Source of the DNA: an uncultured Eubacteriales bacterium
GTDB taxonomy: Bacteria; Bacillota; Clostridia; Lachnospirales; Lachnospiraceae
NCBI GenBank assembly: GCA_900542465.1
Contig: UQNS01000001.1
Coordinates: 124,001-188,000, forward strand
DNA length: 64,000 bases
Reading direction: 5' to 3'
The translations under genes were made by a program, and so were the position numbers. Positions within the stretch are counted from its first letter, which is position 1, and each line of letters starts with the position of its first letter. Positions 63,444 through 64,000 of this stretch are shown one piece after another. The notes beneath the pieces are model-generated. The model saw nothing but the letters and a program-made list of their open reading frames with translations, made no database searches and had not been told where the DNA came from.

Positions 63444-63899
63444 ATGGCTGAAAAGAATACAGAAAACTTTAATAACAATTCATCTAATGGTTCACGTTTA
63501 AAAAATACAGTTCGTTCTCTTGTTGACGGAATGGATGCATTTCTTTCAGCAAAGACAGTTCTGGGAGATCCTGTGGAGATAGGCGATACAGTTGTTCTTC
63601 CATTGGTCGATGTTTCATTTGGTGTTGGGGCAGGAGCTTTAGGACAGAAGGCAACTGACGGAAACTCAGGCGGTGCTATGCATGGTAAAATGACTCCGTC
63701 AGCAGTTCTTGTAATCAAGGATGGCGTTGCGAGGGTCGTTAATATAAAGGACCAGGATACCCTTTCTAAAATTATGAATATAGCACCTGATGTTGTTGAT
63801 AAAGTGTCATCTTTTCTTAAAAAAGACGGCAAGCATTCAAATGTAGAAGATGATATTGATGAAGCGATAAATAACATGAAAAATAAAAAAGATATCTAA
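63444..63899 (+). CDS. GerW/YtfJ family sporulation protein
   Basis: GerW (YtfJ) is needed for normal spore germination in Bacillus and is conserved in spore-formers and their relatives; its biochemical role is unknown. The signature is LVDGMDAFLSAKTVLGDPVEIGDTVVLPLVDVSFGVGAGALG, followed by a glycine-rich bend GNSGGAMHGKMTPSAVLVIKDGVARVVNIKDQDTLSKIMNIAPDVVDKV. The length of 151 residues is normal. GGAGG stands ahead of the ATG. It is paired with the DUF2953 gene, as in Bacillus. Its presence hints at spore-forming ancestry, although many non-sporulating Lachnospiraceae keep it. Confidence 0.9.
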   Translation: MAEKNTENFNNNSSNGSRLKNTVRSLVDGMDAFLSAKTVLGDPVEIGDTVVLPLVDVSFGVGAGALGQKATDGNSGGAMHGKMTPSAVLVIKDGVARVVNIKDQDTLSKIMNIAPDVVDKVSSFLKKDGKHSNVEDDIDEAINNMKNKKDI

Positions 63900-63904
63900 A
63901 ATAA

Positions 63905-63934
63905 GATGAAAGTGAAGTTTTTGCTTTCGTTTTA
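63905..63934 (+). terminator. Weak possible terminator after gerW
   Basis: GAAAGTGA can pair with TTGCTTTC (two G-T pairs) over a five-base loop, followed by GTTTT. It is weak and may not stop transcription into the next gene. Confidence 0.35.
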
Positions 63935-63953
63935 AAATGAGGAGGCGGGGCAA

Positions 63954-64000
63954 ATGCCAGAAAACAATAATAGCTCAGATAATAATTCAGCGGGTGATCC
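63954..64000 (+). CDS. Start of an unidentified gene, cut by the window end
   Basis: GGAGG (63941-63945) precedes an ATG at 63954 that reads MPENNNSSDNNSAGD to the window edge. Only 15 codons are visible, rich in Asn, Ser and Asp. I cannot identify it. Confidence 0.6.
   Translation, partial: MPENNNSSDNNSAGD

Overview
The window looks like a chromosomal segment of a low-GC, Gram-positive Clostridia member, most likely a Lachnospiraceae species of the Butyrivibrio type. The evidence is the AGA/AGG-rich, AT-leaning codon use, strong AGGAGG-type ribosome binding sites, a tryptophan T-box leader, single-chain glycyl-tRNA synthetase, the rpmB-asp23-fakA-recG order, a GerW/YtfJ sporulation protein, and a pair of large proteins that I believe belong to the Lachnospiraceae-centred families DUF5717 and DUF5716. 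Nearly all of the window is core genome. I see no tRNA or rRNA gene, CRISPR array, phage or insertion sequence.

Layout. 0.1-7 kb is a surface-polysaccharide region: an exonuclease, a decayed family-4 glycosyltransferase, an intact galactofuranosyltransferase-like gene, and a convergent operon of mraY, a polyprenyl-phosphate sugar-1-phosphate transferase and a Wzx-type flippase. 7-23 kb is a long forward run: glyS, a membrane protein with a zinc ribbon, rarA, the DUF5717/DUF5716 pair, pheST, queA and a phosphohexomutase. 23-32.3 kb holds an HtrA protease, rpmB-asp23-fakA-recG, a small orphan, dtd, vanZ, folA, and a convergent D,D-carboxypeptidase. 32.4-42.4 kb holds trmB, a T-box-controlled trpEGDCFBA operon and uvrB. 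42.4-46.6 kb holds a GtrB-like glycosyltransferase, then malic enzyme, ndk and a processive family-2 glycosyltransferase on the minus strand.

46.6-52.5 kb is a five-gene Opp/Dpp-type ABC importer that is visibly more AT-rich than its surroundings and sits behind an AT-rich intergenic region with an unusual inverted repeat; it may be a later arrival. 52.6-64 kb returns to core genes: a DUF815-type ATPase, ruvAB, a U32 protein, a SEDS/class-B PBP pair, lysA, an orphan, a DUF2953 protein, gerW and the first 15 codons of another gene.

The genes combine into a few visible jobs: cell-wall and surface-polymer assembly (mraY, flippase, PBPs, SEDS, VanZ, DacA), translation (glyS, pheST, queA, trmB, dtd, rpmB), DNA maintenance (rarA, recG, uvrB, ruvAB), and tryptophan synthesis switched by tRNA-Trp charging. 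The best candidate for an undescribed system is the 11.3-16.4 kb pair, a very large protein coupled to a degenerate actin/Hsp70-like protein, with a membrane-anchored zinc-ribbon protein just upstream. All family names come from reading the sequences; no database search was run.
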